Assembly (NCBI GenBank): GCA_948543815.1
Contig: CAOVHW010000002.1
Coordinates: forward strand, 62,001 to 126,000
Direction: 5' to 3'
Source: an uncultured Eubacteriales bacterium
Lineage (GTDB): Bacteria; Bacillota; Clostridia; Lachnospirales; CAMVHY01
Length of the DNA: 64,000 nucleotides
Every line of letters starts with the position of its first letter. Positions within the stretch are counted from its first letter, which is position 1. The position numbers were made by a program, and so were the translations under genes. Under the pieces are notes generated by a model. The model saw nothing but the letters and a program-made list of their open reading frames with translations. It did no database searches and was not told where the DNA came from. This document shows positions 46,151-54,641 of this stretch, piece by piece.

Positions 46151-49100
46151 AAAGTTGAACTGTTGTTCGAAATTTTGAGTTGCTATCTAAAGTTGGGATT
46201 GTTTTGACAAAATCACGAAAATCAGAAAATTCTTTTCTATTTGTAAAATCATTAAGTTCCTTAAATTTAGCAGTATAACTATTTATTTTATTTTCAATTT
46301 CACTTTTTTGTTTTAATAATTCTTTATTTTTATTTGAAATTTTATCAGATTCTTTTTGAAAAGAAAATAATTTTTCTTCTGTACATTTTTTAACATTTTC
46401 AAAAAAATCACATTCTTCACTTGCTTCACACTGACAATTTTTAAATTCTGTAATTTCATTTTGTTTTTCTTTTATTTCTTCTAACAGATTCTGCCACTTC
46501 TCATTGTTTTTGAAAAATTTGTTCAATAGCGTATTATTATTTAGGAAAATTGATTTTAATTTAAAATTAAAATTACTATTTTCATTTAAATAATTACCAA
46601 GATTCTCCTTTGAATTATTAAGCTGTGTAATTTTTTCATTATAAGCCTGCATTAATTCTTTTGTTAATTTTATATTATTTTCGTTTTCTTTATTTTGTTC
46701 TTTATTATCGTTTAGTTTTTTTTTTACTTTTTGTAATGATTGTTCTAATTCATTTATTTTTCTCAATAAACTTTTAATATTTTCTTCTATTAAGCAATAA
46801 TTTATTTGAAGTTGATTTTTTAAATTTTCAACTTTGCTTGAAATAGTTTGAAATTCATTTTTACCTTCTTCAATTTTTTTACGCATACAGCTAAGGTTTT
46901 CAAAAGTATTTCTTGGTTGACTTAATTCATTTAATAAATCAGCAAAATAACTCTCTGTACTAGATATTTGTGAACTTATCTCTTTAATTTTAATTTTATC
47001 ATCGCTTAAGCTTAAATCTTTCTTTAAATTATCATCAAATTTATTTACTTGTTCAATGAAGTTTTTCATATCATTGATTTGATTCGAATAATTAGAATTT
47101 TTTTTATTTATTTCTTTATAATTTTTTTCAAAATAGTTATTATATGAATTTTCTATTTTAATTGAAAAATTATTAAAGAAAATTTTAAATTTTTCAGGAG
47201 ATTTCGCATTAAATAAATGTAAAATATATTCTTTATCAAATTCATCAATGCAAGTAATTATTTTTAAATAATTTACAAAGTTACATTGATTAAATTCGTC
47301 AAAGGTTGCGAAATTCATAGTAAACTGAAAATAATCTATTTCATTTTCTTTAATATCAAATTTTAGAAATAATTCGTTTTTAACTTCATTTAATTTATCA
47401 ACAATATCTCCAGGTAAAATTAATTTTAATAAATTTTTCAAATCGTTATTATTCAATTTATTACAAGATAATTTTTTTAAATAAGAAACATTTTGCTTAA
47501 TATAATTTATACACATTAAAATTTCATTTAATAATTTTGCACTTATATTATCATTAATACGAAGTGAAAATTTTGAAATATAAGCTTCTAAATCGCCCAT
47601 ATTACTTACGTTTAAATTTATATTTAATATACTAAAAGGGGTTCTAAAAAATTCAGGATGAATTCTCTTCAATTCCTTCAAATAAATATACATTTCATTA
47701 AAGTTTTTATCTAAATTTTTATCTAAAAAAATATAAAAATTACTTGCATTTTTTGCATTAATTTCATCAATTAAGAATGAATTTGTAAACTTATGTTTTT
47801 TTATTAAAGAATATCTCAAATAAGAATAACAATTTGGAAAAAAATTAACAATTTCTTGTTTTTTATTTTGCCACCATCTTATTGATTGTAATTTTATTTG
47901 AAGTGAAGTTAAAAATGAAATAAAATTTTTTTCTTTAATTGCTTCTTCAAGATATGGTAATATATCTTTTTTATGTTCTTTAAATAATTTTACAATTTTT
48001 TTCTTCCTAAAATAAAAAGGCTCGATAGAACCGTCATCTTTGATATTATAAAAAACAATTTCATTATCTTTGTAAATTATAACTGGTTTAGAAAATAGAT
48101 TGGAATTTAAAATAAATTTATCCATTTCTTGAATATCCAAGTTTGAAGTTTGATTTGTTATTAATGTTAAATAATTTTTAGCTGCAATAATTTTATTGAT
48201 AGACTTAAAAATTGCATCATTTTCTAAAAAAAATAATTTACCAGAAATATCATCAATATTTTCCAAACTTGGATAGCGTAAAGGATTTCTTTCAAGTCTA
48301 AATTTTCTCCAATTAAAAATCCAACGTCTAAATAAATGCGGATAAAATTTTTTAAGATTTAATAATAATTCTTTAAGCGTTTGAAAATTTAAATCGATAA
48401 TTAATTGTAAAGATTTCATATCAATTTCTCCGTTTTTATTAAATTTATCTAAACGAATTTTTATTAAATCAAAAATTTGTTTTTTCCACAGAAGCCAATT
48501 AAAAAATTCTTTACTTTTATTAATATTATAAGTAAGATACTCTACTTTATAATTATAAAAGTCATTATCACTACGAATAAATTCAATAAGTTTTGAATTG
48601 CAATTTATTTCTTCCAAAAATATTTTAAGGCGAACAGCATAATAAAAATCTTCTTTTTTCTTTTTTAGCCAATTTAAAAATTCAATATCATCATTAATAG
48701 AATACCAAAATTTAGTTTTATCTTTTTCATCATAAAAATATTTTTCAATATAATAATCAAATTCATCATCATTATAAACATATTCAAGAAACTCTGGATC
48801 ACAATTCACAAAAAAATCAAAATTACCATCTTTACCAAAATCTAAGTACTCTTTATGTAAAACATGATCATCTTCTGGATTTCCAAACCATGCTTCACGA
48901 TAATCATGATTATGATTATATCTCATTACCAAAATTCCGTCATGATTTATATAAGTTGTAGGCAACTTTTCTTTTAAACAAATTCCTTCTATAAGACTTG
49001 CACAACCTTGTGATTTAGCCATCAAATCATTTTTGCCGTTTTTTGCTTCACGGAAAATTATTTCTTTAATAAGACTTTTTTCGTTTTGTGGCAAATTATT

Positions 49101-49253
49101 ATACCAATAATATATTTTATCTCTATTTTCTGTCCAGTGAATAAAATTATTTGTTTCTTCCTCGAAATATTTTCTTATTTCACTATCTTCTGTCCAACAT
49201 TCTCTCCAATCTCTTTTTTTATTATAAAGTTTAATATTTATAGGTTCTGACAT
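46149..49253 (-). CDS. Large orphan coiled-coil protein, 1034 residues
   Basis: No family is recognised. Visible features: an acidic, aromatic N-terminal region (1-290) with duplicated DWRECW and DYREAW blocks and two repeats of the type FLNWLKKKKEDFYYAVRLKI and FFNWLLWKKQIFDLIKIRL; a middle region (about 290-620) with a tandem duplication (about 295-380 and 525-615, e.g. KKFYPHLFRRWIF and KRIHPEFFRTPFS); and a long coiled coil (about 700-1010) with a cysteine group CQC, C, C near 940-957 that could bind zinc. No Walker motif, membrane segment or signal peptide. Start at ATG 49253 behind AGGTG. It is markedly more AT-rich than its neighbours and lies against a tRNA operon, as horizontally acquired cargo often does. 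Confidence 0.85.
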   Translation of the reverse strand: MSEPINIKLYNKKRDWRECWTEDSEIRKYFEEETNNFIHWTENRDKIYYWYNNLPQNEKSLIKEIIFREAKNGKNDLMAKSQGCASLIEGICLKEKLPTTYINHDGILVMRYNHNHDYREAWFGNPEDDHVLHKEYLDFGKDGNFDFFVNCDPEFLEYVYNDDEFDYYIEKYFYDEKDKTKFWYSINDDIEFLNWLKKKKEDFYYAVRLKIFLEEINCNSKLIEFIRSDNDFYNYKVEYLTYNINKSKEFFNWLLWKKQIFDLIKIRLDKFNKNGEIDMKSLQLIIDLNFQTLKELLLNLKKFYPHLFRRWIFNWRKFRLERNPLRYPSLENIDDISGKLFFLENDAIFKSINKIIAAKNYLTLITNQTSNLDIQEMDKFILNSNLFSKPVIIYKDNEIVFYNIKDDGSIEPFYFRKKKIVKLFKEHKKDILPYLEEAIKEKNFISFLTSLQIKLQSIRWWQNKKQEIVNFFPNCYSYLRYSLIKKHKFTNSFLIDEINAKNASNFYIFLDKNLDKNFNEMYIYLKELKRIHPEFFRTPFSILNINLNVSNMGDLEAYISKFSLRINDNISAKLLNEILMCINYIKQNVSYLKKLSCNKLNNNDLKNLLKLILPGDIVDKLNEVKNELFLKFDIKENEIDYFQFTMNFATFDEFNQCNFVNYLKIITCIDEFDKEYILHLFNAKSPEKFKIFFNNFSIKIENSYNNYFEKNYKEINKKNSNYSNQINDMKNFIEQVNKFDDNLKKDLSLSDDKIKIKEISSQISSTESYFADLLNELSQPRNTFENLSCMRKKIEEGKNEFQTISSKVENLKNQLQINYCLIEENIKSLLRKINELEQSLQKVKKKLNDNKEQNKENENNIKLTKELMQAYNEKITQLNNSKENLGNYLNENSNFNFKLKSIFLNNNTLLNKFFKNNEKWQNLLEEIKEKQNEITEFKNCQCEASEECDFFENVKKCTEEKLFSFQKESDKISNKNKELLKQKSEIENKINSYTAKFKELNDFTNRKEFSDFRDFVKTIPTLDSNSKFRTTVQL

Positions 49254-49317
49254 CTTTTTATTCACCTACACTTATAAAAAAAACTATTATTTATAACTTT
49301 ATATATTAATAATAACA

Positions 49318-49350
49318 AAAATGTTGCTTTTTATCAAGTGAAAAAGCAAC
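49318..49350 (-). terminator. Terminator of the Phe-Gly-Gly tRNA operon
   Basis: GTTGCTTTTT (49323-49332) pairs with AAAAAGCAAC (49341-49350); on the minus strand a T-run follows. It sits 12 bases after the last tRNA. Confidence 0.75.
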
Positions 49351-49360
49351 AAATAATAAA

Positions 49361-49432
49361 AGCACAAGACGGGATTCGAACCCGCGACCCTCGCCTTGGC
49401 AAGGCGATGCTCTACCACTGAGCCACTTGTGC
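49361..49432 (-). tRNA. tRNA-Gly (GCC)
   Basis: Cloverleaf on the minus strand with a 7-base acceptor stem (GCACAAG/CTTGTGC), D-arm GTGGCTCAGTGGTAGAGC, anticodon loop TTGCCAA giving anticodon GCC, and the T-arm GGGTTCGAATCCC. CCA is not encoded. Last of three tRNAs in an operon. Confidence 0.95.
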
Positions 49433-49439
49433 ATAAGAA

Positions 49440-49510
49440 AGCGGATGATGGGAATCGAACCCACATAGCCAGCTTGGAAGGCTGGAGTTTTACCACTAAA
49501 CTACATCCGC
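49440..49510 (-). tRNA. tRNA-Gly (TCC)
   Basis: Minus-strand cloverleaf: acceptor GCGGATG paired with CATCCGC, anticodon loop CTTCCAA with anticodon TCC, T-arm GGGTTCGATTCCC. Middle gene of the Phe-Gly-Gly operon. Confidence 0.95.
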
Positions 49511-49524
49511 AAAAAAAATAAATG

Positions 49525-49597
<73 letters not shown>

Positions 49598-49619
49598 CGA
49601 TACGTTACTCAACTTTTTG

Positions 49620-49648
49620 AGTGTACCATAAGCAAAAAATAATGTCAA
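49620..49648 (-). promoter_or_regulatory. Promoter of the Phe-Gly-Gly tRNA operon
   Basis: TTGACA (49648-49643), 17-base spacer and TACACT (49625-49620), about 22 bases before tRNA-Phe. Close in sequence to the promoter of the Tyr-Leu operon at 57677-57705. Confidence 0.85.
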
Positions 49649-49712
49649 GCGATTTTCAAAAAATTTTTTTAGCAATAAAAAAGTTCTTTTCAAAATAGAT
49701 AAGAAAAGAACT

Positions 49713-50786
49713 TTAAATTAAAGTTTCTTGCTTAATCATATTTTCAATAAAAATTCCATAGCCACGAGTTGGTTCGTTAACAAAAACATGAGTTATTGCA
49801 CCAATTAATTTATTATCTTGAATAATTGGACTACCACTCATTCCTTGAATAATACCATTAGTTTTATTTAAAAGATTCTGGTCAGTGATACGGATAATCA
49901 TCCCTTTTGAGTCATCGTTACAAAATTTATTTATGTTTTCAACATAAGCGTCATAATTTTTTATAATACCATCTTCAATATTTGAACGAATAAATGCACG
50001 GCCTTCATGTATTTCATTTTTACGAGCTATCGGCATTTTTTCATTAGGAATATTATTAGAAATCATAGTTAAATCAAGTGCGCCATAAATTCCACACTCA
50101 TTATTTAATTTTACATCACCAATTTTTTTCGTACATTTTATATTTCCTAAAATTTCACCAGGATTTCCTTTCTCACCTTTAACGACAGAAAGATTATCAG
50201 CTTTACGAATATCGCCAGATTTTACTACCATTAATTGTTGAGTATCAATGTCAGTAATACCATGACCGAGTGCACCAAATTTATTTGTAATAGGATTATA
50301 GTAAGTCATAGTACCGATGCCTTGGGCTGAATCACGAACCCAAACACCAATTTTATTTTTACCTTTTTCATTTTTAATTGGTTTTATATTTAAGTCGCTA
50401 ATTTTATTATTATGTTTCACTTTAAGATTTAGGTAATCATTTTTCTCAACGGTATTAATTAAATCTTCTTTTGTATTTAGATTTTTTCCATTAGCAGCTA
50501 AAATTAAATCACCGGGCGATAATTTTTCAGCAGGTGAGAAATCACCATTGGTAGTTTTAATTTTTTCAGTACCGAGCACAATAATGCCAGAGGTATTGAT
50601 ACGGATACCGATAGTGATACCGCAAGGGATAACTTCAATATTATTATGATAATGCTGAGAGAAAACATCGTGGTCATTAAGAAATGCAACTTGTTCGTCA
50701 GCATTGATTAATTTTAAATTTAGGAGATTTGTAATAAAAATTATTATGAGTAGGAGTAAGAGATTAGAATTTTTTTTCTCATACAT
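49713..50786 (-). CDS. spoIVB: SpoIVB serine peptidase
   Basis: Sporulation signalling protease of 357 residues. A signal anchor (about 7-28) is followed by a PDZ domain (about 60-130, KLSPGDLILAANGKNLNTKE) and an SA clan S55 peptidase domain with the catalytic His in FGALGHGITDID and the Ser in GIIQGMSGSPIIQDNKLIG. In Bacillus subtilis it is secreted from the forespore and triggers pro-sigma-K processing through SpoIVFA. Start at ATG 50786 after GGGAG; ATG 50801 is in frame but lies before that site. spoIIM, recN and spo0A are not adjacent. Confidence 0.94.
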   Translation of the reverse strand: MYEKKNSNLLLLLIIIFITNLLNLKLINADEQVAFLNDHDVFSQHYHNNIEVIPCGITIGIRINTSGIIVLGTEKIKTTNGDFSPAEKLSPGDLILAANGKNLNTKEDLINTVEKNDYLNLKVKHNNKISDLNIKPIKNEKGKNKIGVWVRDSAQGIGTMTYYNPITNKFGALGHGITDIDTQQLMVVKSGDIRKADNLSVVKGEKGNPGEILGNIKCTKKIGDVKLNNECGIYGALDLTMISNNIPNEKMPIARKNEIHEGRAFIRSNIEDGIIKNYDAYVENINKFCNDDSKGMIIRITDQNLLNKTNGIIQGMSGSPIIQDNKLIGAITHVFVNEPTRGYGIFIENMIKQETLI

Positions 50787-50951
50787 TTTTTTCACTCCCA
50801 TATAAAAAATTTTTTACGTATATAAATTATCCGAAATGCTAAATGATTATACTGGCTAATAAAAACTAAAAGGGAAAAATCCGTATGATTAGTAATTGAT
50901 TGTGGCGTATAATTCATTTATTATTAGGGAAATAGACAAGGAGTAAAAAAA

Positions 50952-52142
50952 ATGAAAAAGATAGATATCAGTAATAAATATTTTAAAATAAGCTTTAGTA
51001 TTTTTAGTGTAATAGCGGCGTCAATATTATTTGAGAAATTCTTAGGAAATATTGATTTTATTTTTGAGAAAATAATTTATGTAGTAAAATTTTCATTCGG
51101 AATTTTAGAACCATTTATATTTGGATTTTTTATCGCATATTTTCTTAAGCCAATTGTAATTTGGATTGAGGATAAAATTTTTATGCGTATGAAATACAAA
51201 CGATTACTTTCAGTTATCACAACTTATATAATTTTTTTAGGCTCACTTATTTGGATATTTATTTATTTAGTTCCAGAAGTTACTTTTAGTATCAAAAAAT
51301 TCATTTTAATTTTCCCAGATACCGTTAAAAATTTTAATAAGAGTGGCTACGGATTTTTCTATCAGGTTTTAGATACTTATAATGCTACATTTAATAAAGA
51401 TTATGATTTGTCAAATATTATGGAATTTATTGCGACTCCATTTATAAAAAGTGTTTTGTCATTACCACAAATGGCAGATAATATTTTATCAAGAACATTT
51501 GAATTTGCATCGTCACTTTTAAATTTTATTTTGGGAATTGTAATTGCATTTTATTTGCTGTGCGATAAGGAACGATTTTATTTAACACTGAAAAAATTAA
51601 TTTATATAATTTGGGGCGCAGAAAATACTGAAAAAATTTTTTGCTCGCTTAGTAATTACAATTTTGTTTTCCAAAAATTTATTATCGGTAAAACAATTGA
51701 TTCAATAATTATCGCTTTGTTATTTTTTATCATCGGACGTTTTATCAAAGTTCCGTATCTGATACTTTTAAGCTTGATAATTGGAATAAGTAATATGATT
51801 CCATATTTCGGACCATTTATCGGTGCAATTCCCGTAGTTTTTATCGTATTGTTAAATAATTCGGTGTTAGCATTTTGGGTAGCCGTGATTATTTTTATTT
51901 TGCAACAATTTGATGGAATAATATTGGGCCCAAAAATTTTAGGAAACTCAACCGGATTAAAACCTCTCGAAGTTATTTTTGCAATTATTATTGGTGGAGC
52001 AATGTTTGGAGTAGTAGGAATGTTTTTTGGCGTACCGGTATTTGCGGTGATATTGAAAATTTTGCGTGACTTATTGAATAAAAAATATGAAGAGGCGAAA
52101 GAGAATGGACAATCCGCAATCGGCAAACAAATTCATTTTTAA
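50952..52142 (+). CDS. AI-2E/PerM family transporter
   Basis: Membrane protein of 396 residues with about eight hydrophobic segments and the family blocks FIFGFFIAYFLKPIVIWIED, IIGISNMIPYFGPFIGAIP and IILGPKILGNSTGLKPL. Members carry solutes or ions, and some export autoinducer-2; the substrate is unknown here. AAGGAG precedes the ATG by 8 bases. It overlaps the CPBP protease gene by 38 bases, so the two are co-expressed. Divergent from spoIVB. Confidence 0.9.
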   Translation: MKKIDISNKYFKISFSIFSVIAASILFEKFLGNIDFIFEKIIYVVKFSFGILEPFIFGFFIAYFLKPIVIWIEDKIFMRMKYKRLLSVITTYIIFLGSLIWIFIYLVPEVTFSIKKFILIFPDTVKNFNKSGYGFFYQVLDTYNATFNKDYDLSNIMEFIATPFIKSVLSLPQMADNILSRTFEFASSLLNFILGIVIAFYLLCDKERFYLTLKKLIYIIWGAENTEKIFCSLSNYNFVFQKFIIGKTIDSIIIALLFFIIGRFIKVPYLILLSLIIGISNMIPYFGPFIGAIPVVFIVLLNNSVLAFWVAVIIFILQQFDGIILGPKILGNSTGLKPLEVIFAIIIGGAMFGVVGMFFGVPVFAVILKILRDLLNKKYEEAKENGQSAIGKQIHF

Positions 52143-52908
52143 TTTATTACTTTATCAAATTTTTATAAGTGTGATATTAAATAGATTGCCGAAATCAGAA
52201 TATAGTTTTGTTTATTTCCCATTAATTTCATTATTTATACCGATTATGATTTATTTTTTTAGTGCGCGGCCAAAAATTTCGCAAGTTTTACCGACAAAAA
52301 AAATCAGCAAAAAAAATTTATGTTTGCTGATATTATTTGCATTTTCAATACAACCAGTGATGGAAATTTTTTCGATGTTATCAGCAATTTTTGCAAAAAA
52401 TCCGACGCAAAATTTAACTGTGACGTTAGAGACAAAACCATTATGGCTGATAATTTTTTCGATGGCAATTATGCCGGCAATATTTGAGGAAACAATTTTT
52501 CGCGGGATAATATTGTCGGGATATCGAAATGCAAATCGGAGGCTTGCATTTTTTTTGAACGGATTAATTTTTGCGGCAATACATCTCAATTTCCAGCAAT
52601 TTTTATATGTAATGATGATGGGGATAATATTTAGCGTTTTAGTTTTTTATACGCAATCAATTTTTTCGTCAATACTCGTACATTTTATTTTTAACGCAAC
52701 TCAATTAATGTTTGCGTTTTACAAATTTGAATTTAGTAATATTTTTATTTTTGGGATGATTTTTGCACCAATTTCATTTTTTTTATTTCGTGCTATTATA
52801 AAAAATTGTACGATTGAAACAAATGGAAATGAGAAAGGCAAAAAAATTTTGACATTGCCACTTGTTTTATATTTTGCTTTTGCTTTTTATATTATGCATT
52901 TTAATTAA
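52105..52908 (+). CDS. CPBP family intramembrane glutamic protease
   Basis: A 267-residue Abi/CPBP membrane protease (seven or more helices). Core motifs: FEETIFRGIILSGYR with the catalytic Glu-Glu and Arg, FAAIHLNFQQF with the His, and VHFIFNATQ with the second His. Family roles include protein processing and bacteriocin self-immunity. Start at ATG 52105 follows AGAGGCG; it overlaps the end of the transporter gene by 38 bases. The yhaM-like gene follows after 11 bases. Confidence 0.9.
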   Translation: MDNPQSANKFIFNLLLYQIFISVILNRLPKSEYSFVYFPLISLFIPIMIYFFSARPKISQVLPTKKISKKNLCLLILFAFSIQPVMEIFSMLSAIFAKNPTQNLTVTLETKPLWLIIFSMAIMPAIFEETIFRGIILSGYRNANRRLAFFLNGLIFAAIHLNFQQFLYVMMMGIIFSVLVFYTQSIFSSILVHFIFNATQLMFAFYKFEFSNIFIFGMIFAPISFFLFRAIIKNCTIETNGNEKGKKILTLPLVLYFAFAFYIMHFN

Positions 52909-52919
52909 AGGAGACCAAA

Positions 52920-53858
52920 ATGAAATTTATTAACGAATTTAAAAATAATGACCGCGTTATCGAACATTTTTTGTGTGCGCAAAAACAATTGATGAAAACT
53001 AAAACAGGTAAAAATTATTTTTCATTGACCCTACAAGATAAAACTGCAACTATAAATGCAAAGGTTTGGGATATAAATTATAATATCCAAGAATTTGAAC
53101 AAGGCGATTTTATAAAAATTGATGCACTTGTCCAAGTCTTTAACGATGAATTACAGTTGAATGTTTCAAAGTTGCGTAAAAGTGAAGTTGGCGAATATGA
53201 TTTAAAAAATTATGTGCCTGCTACGTCAAAAAATGTTGACTCTCTTAAAAATGAGTTACAAAAATTTATTTCTTCAGTTGAAAATAATTTTTTGTCGGCA
53301 CTTTTAAAAAGTTTTTTTGACGATGAGGAAATGCTTGAAAAATTTTGTACGCATTCTGCCGGAAAATCGATGCATCATAGTTATGTTGGCGGACTTTTGG
53401 AACATACGATTTCTGTGACACAAATTTGTGATTTTATGAGTGCGCGCACAAAATTATCCAATCGTGATATTTTGATAACGGTTGGGCTTTTGCATGATAT
53501 CGGGAAAATTTATGAGCTTTCAGATTTCCCCAAAAATGATTATACGTATGATGGTGAGCTGCTCGGCCATATTATTATCGGTTCGGATTTAATCAGCAAA
53601 AAAATTTTACAGATAAAAAATTTTCCGAACGATTTGCGCAGTCAAATTATTCATTGTATTTTGTCGCATCATGGTGAATATGAATTTGGTTCGCCAAAAT
53701 TACCGCGTTCGATTGAAGCGATAATTTTACATTTTGCAGATAATTTAGATGCGAAAACAAAAATGTTTGAGGAAATAGTTGAGGCCGATAGTTCAAATTC
53801 GGATTGGACAAATTACAATAAATTATTTGCACGAAGATTATTGAAGCCAAATGTATAA
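52920..53858 (+). CDS. yhaM: YhaM-type 3'-5' exoribonuclease (OB-fold plus HD)
   Basis: A 312-residue nuclease. N-terminal OB-fold (about 12-90, KTGKNYFSLTLQDKTATINA) binds nucleic acid; an HD domain (about 150-280) has the metal-binding motif MHHSYVGGLLEHT, LLHDIGKIYEL (the HD pair), ILSHHGEYEFGSP and FADNLDAKTKM. This is the YhaM/CBF1 architecture. AAGGAG precedes the ATG. Its stop overlaps the first split-nuclease ORF by 8 bases. Confidence 0.93.
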   Translation: MKFINEFKNNDRVIEHFLCAQKQLMKTKTGKNYFSLTLQDKTATINAKVWDINYNIQEFEQGDFIKIDALVQVFNDELQLNVSKLRKSEVGEYDLKNYVPATSKNVDSLKNELQKFISSVENNFLSALLKSFFDDEEMLEKFCTHSAGKSMHHSYVGGLLEHTISVTQICDFMSARTKLSNRDILITVGLLHDIGKIYELSDFPKNDYTYDGELLGHIIIGSDLISKKILQIKNFPNDLRSQIIHCILSHHGEYEFGSPKLPRSIEAIILHFADNLDAKTKMFEEIVEADSSNSDWTNYNKLFARRLLKPNV

Positions 53859-54165
53859 TGATAGCGAAAAAATATCGGCCGGCGAAATAAATAAATTTAC
53901 GTGTTGCCCATATCAATGGTATTATGAAAGATTGTATGGCCGCAAATTTATTTTGGAAGAATTGAAAAAGACAAATCCGAATTATGTAGCGGCGACAAAA
54001 AATAAATTTTCGCGTGGCAATCGTTTTCATAAATATTTTCGAATGAAATACAAATTGCGGCGATTGATATGGATTATTATTTTGACCGCGATAATTCTTT
54101 TTGGAGTTTGCTATGTTAATTATCTTGGCATTGATAATTTTTTGGAAAATATTTTTTACAGGTAA
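53851..54165 (+). CDS. N-terminal half of a split Cas4-like nuclease (membrane)
   Basis: A 104-residue protein. The start SAGEINKFTCCPYQWYYERL matches the N-terminal FeS-cysteine segment of Cas4/Dna2/RecB-type nucleases, and FSRGNRFHKYF supplies the conserved motif I His. A membrane helix (about 71-90, LIWIIILTAIILFGVCYVNY) ends the protein. It lacks the PD-(D/E)XK core, which is in the next ORF, one frame over and overlapping by 53 bases. Either the two form a heteromer or a sequence error or mutation split one gene. ATG overlaps the yhaM stop; no strong ribosome binding site. Confidence 0.75.
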   Translation: MYNDSEKISAGEINKFTCCPYQWYYERLYGRKFILEELKKTNPNYVAATKNKFSRGNRFHKYFRMKYKLRRLIWIIILTAIILFGVCYVNYLGIDNFLENIFYR

Positions 54166-54628
54166 AATAAAAAAGCAATGCGTACGTTTTCCAACTTGGC
54201 CTTATAAATTAATTTATTCAGACGAAAAAAATTTTACTGCTGGCTCAAAAATTTTGCTGAGCCAAAAATATAATTTGTCAGGAAAACCTGATTTGATTTA
54301 TCAAAATATCTTTACGAAAAATTTAATTGTGATTGAACTTAAAAGTAGTAAGCGCGGCGATAAAAAAGATTTACGCAGCGGTGATTTTTTACAACTCGTA
54401 TCTTATTTCATTATTGTTGAAGATTGTTTGCAGATAAAACCACGCCGCGGCTATTTGATTTATTCTGATTGTATGTTTCGTGTGCCGAATAAAAAAAAAT
54501 TTCGTACGCAAGTTTTTGACTCATTGAAAAAAATGCGTGCAATGCTGAAAGATTCAAATTTCGAGCATAAAAAAAATTTCGCCGTCTGTAAAAATTGTAT
54601 TTGTCATAATTCGGTTTGCGACAAATAA
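54113..54628 (+). CDS. C-terminal, catalytic half of a split Cas4-like nuclease
   Basis: A 171-residue protein. One N-terminal helix (about 1-14, MLIILALIIFWKIFF), then the PD-(D/E)XK core: LSGKPDLIYQN (Asp), VIELKSSKRGD (Glu-x-Lys), LQLVSYFIIVEDC (the Q motif), and a C-terminal cysteine group CKNCICHNSVC that would supply FeS ligands completing the N-terminal CC of the preceding protein. ATG 54113 has GGAG six bases upstream inside the previous ORF, so independent translation is credible. The frame closes upstream at 54092. No CRISPR array or cas1/cas2 nearby. Confidence 0.78.
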   Translation: MLIILALIIFWKIFFTGKIKKQCVRFPTWPYKLIYSDEKNFTAGSKILLSQKYNLSGKPDLIYQNIFTKNLIVIELKSSKRGDKKDLRSGDFLQLVSYFIIVEDCLQIKPRRGYLIYSDCMFRVPNKKKFRTQVFDSLKKMRAMLKDSNFEHKKNFAVCKNCICHNSVCDK

Positions 54629-54641
54629 AGGAGTGATTCGT

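Noticed and set aside
51656..52126. A 156-codon antisense ORF in the PerM/CPBP region
   Set aside because: It lies fully inside two strongly supported genes, has no ribosome binding site and shows frame-shadow composition.
53851..54628. A CRISPR-Cas locus, suggested by the Cas4-like nuclease
   Set aside because: No repeat-spacer array, no cas1, cas2, cas3 or effector genes are seen anywhere in the window; Cas4-like proteins occur outside CRISPR systems.
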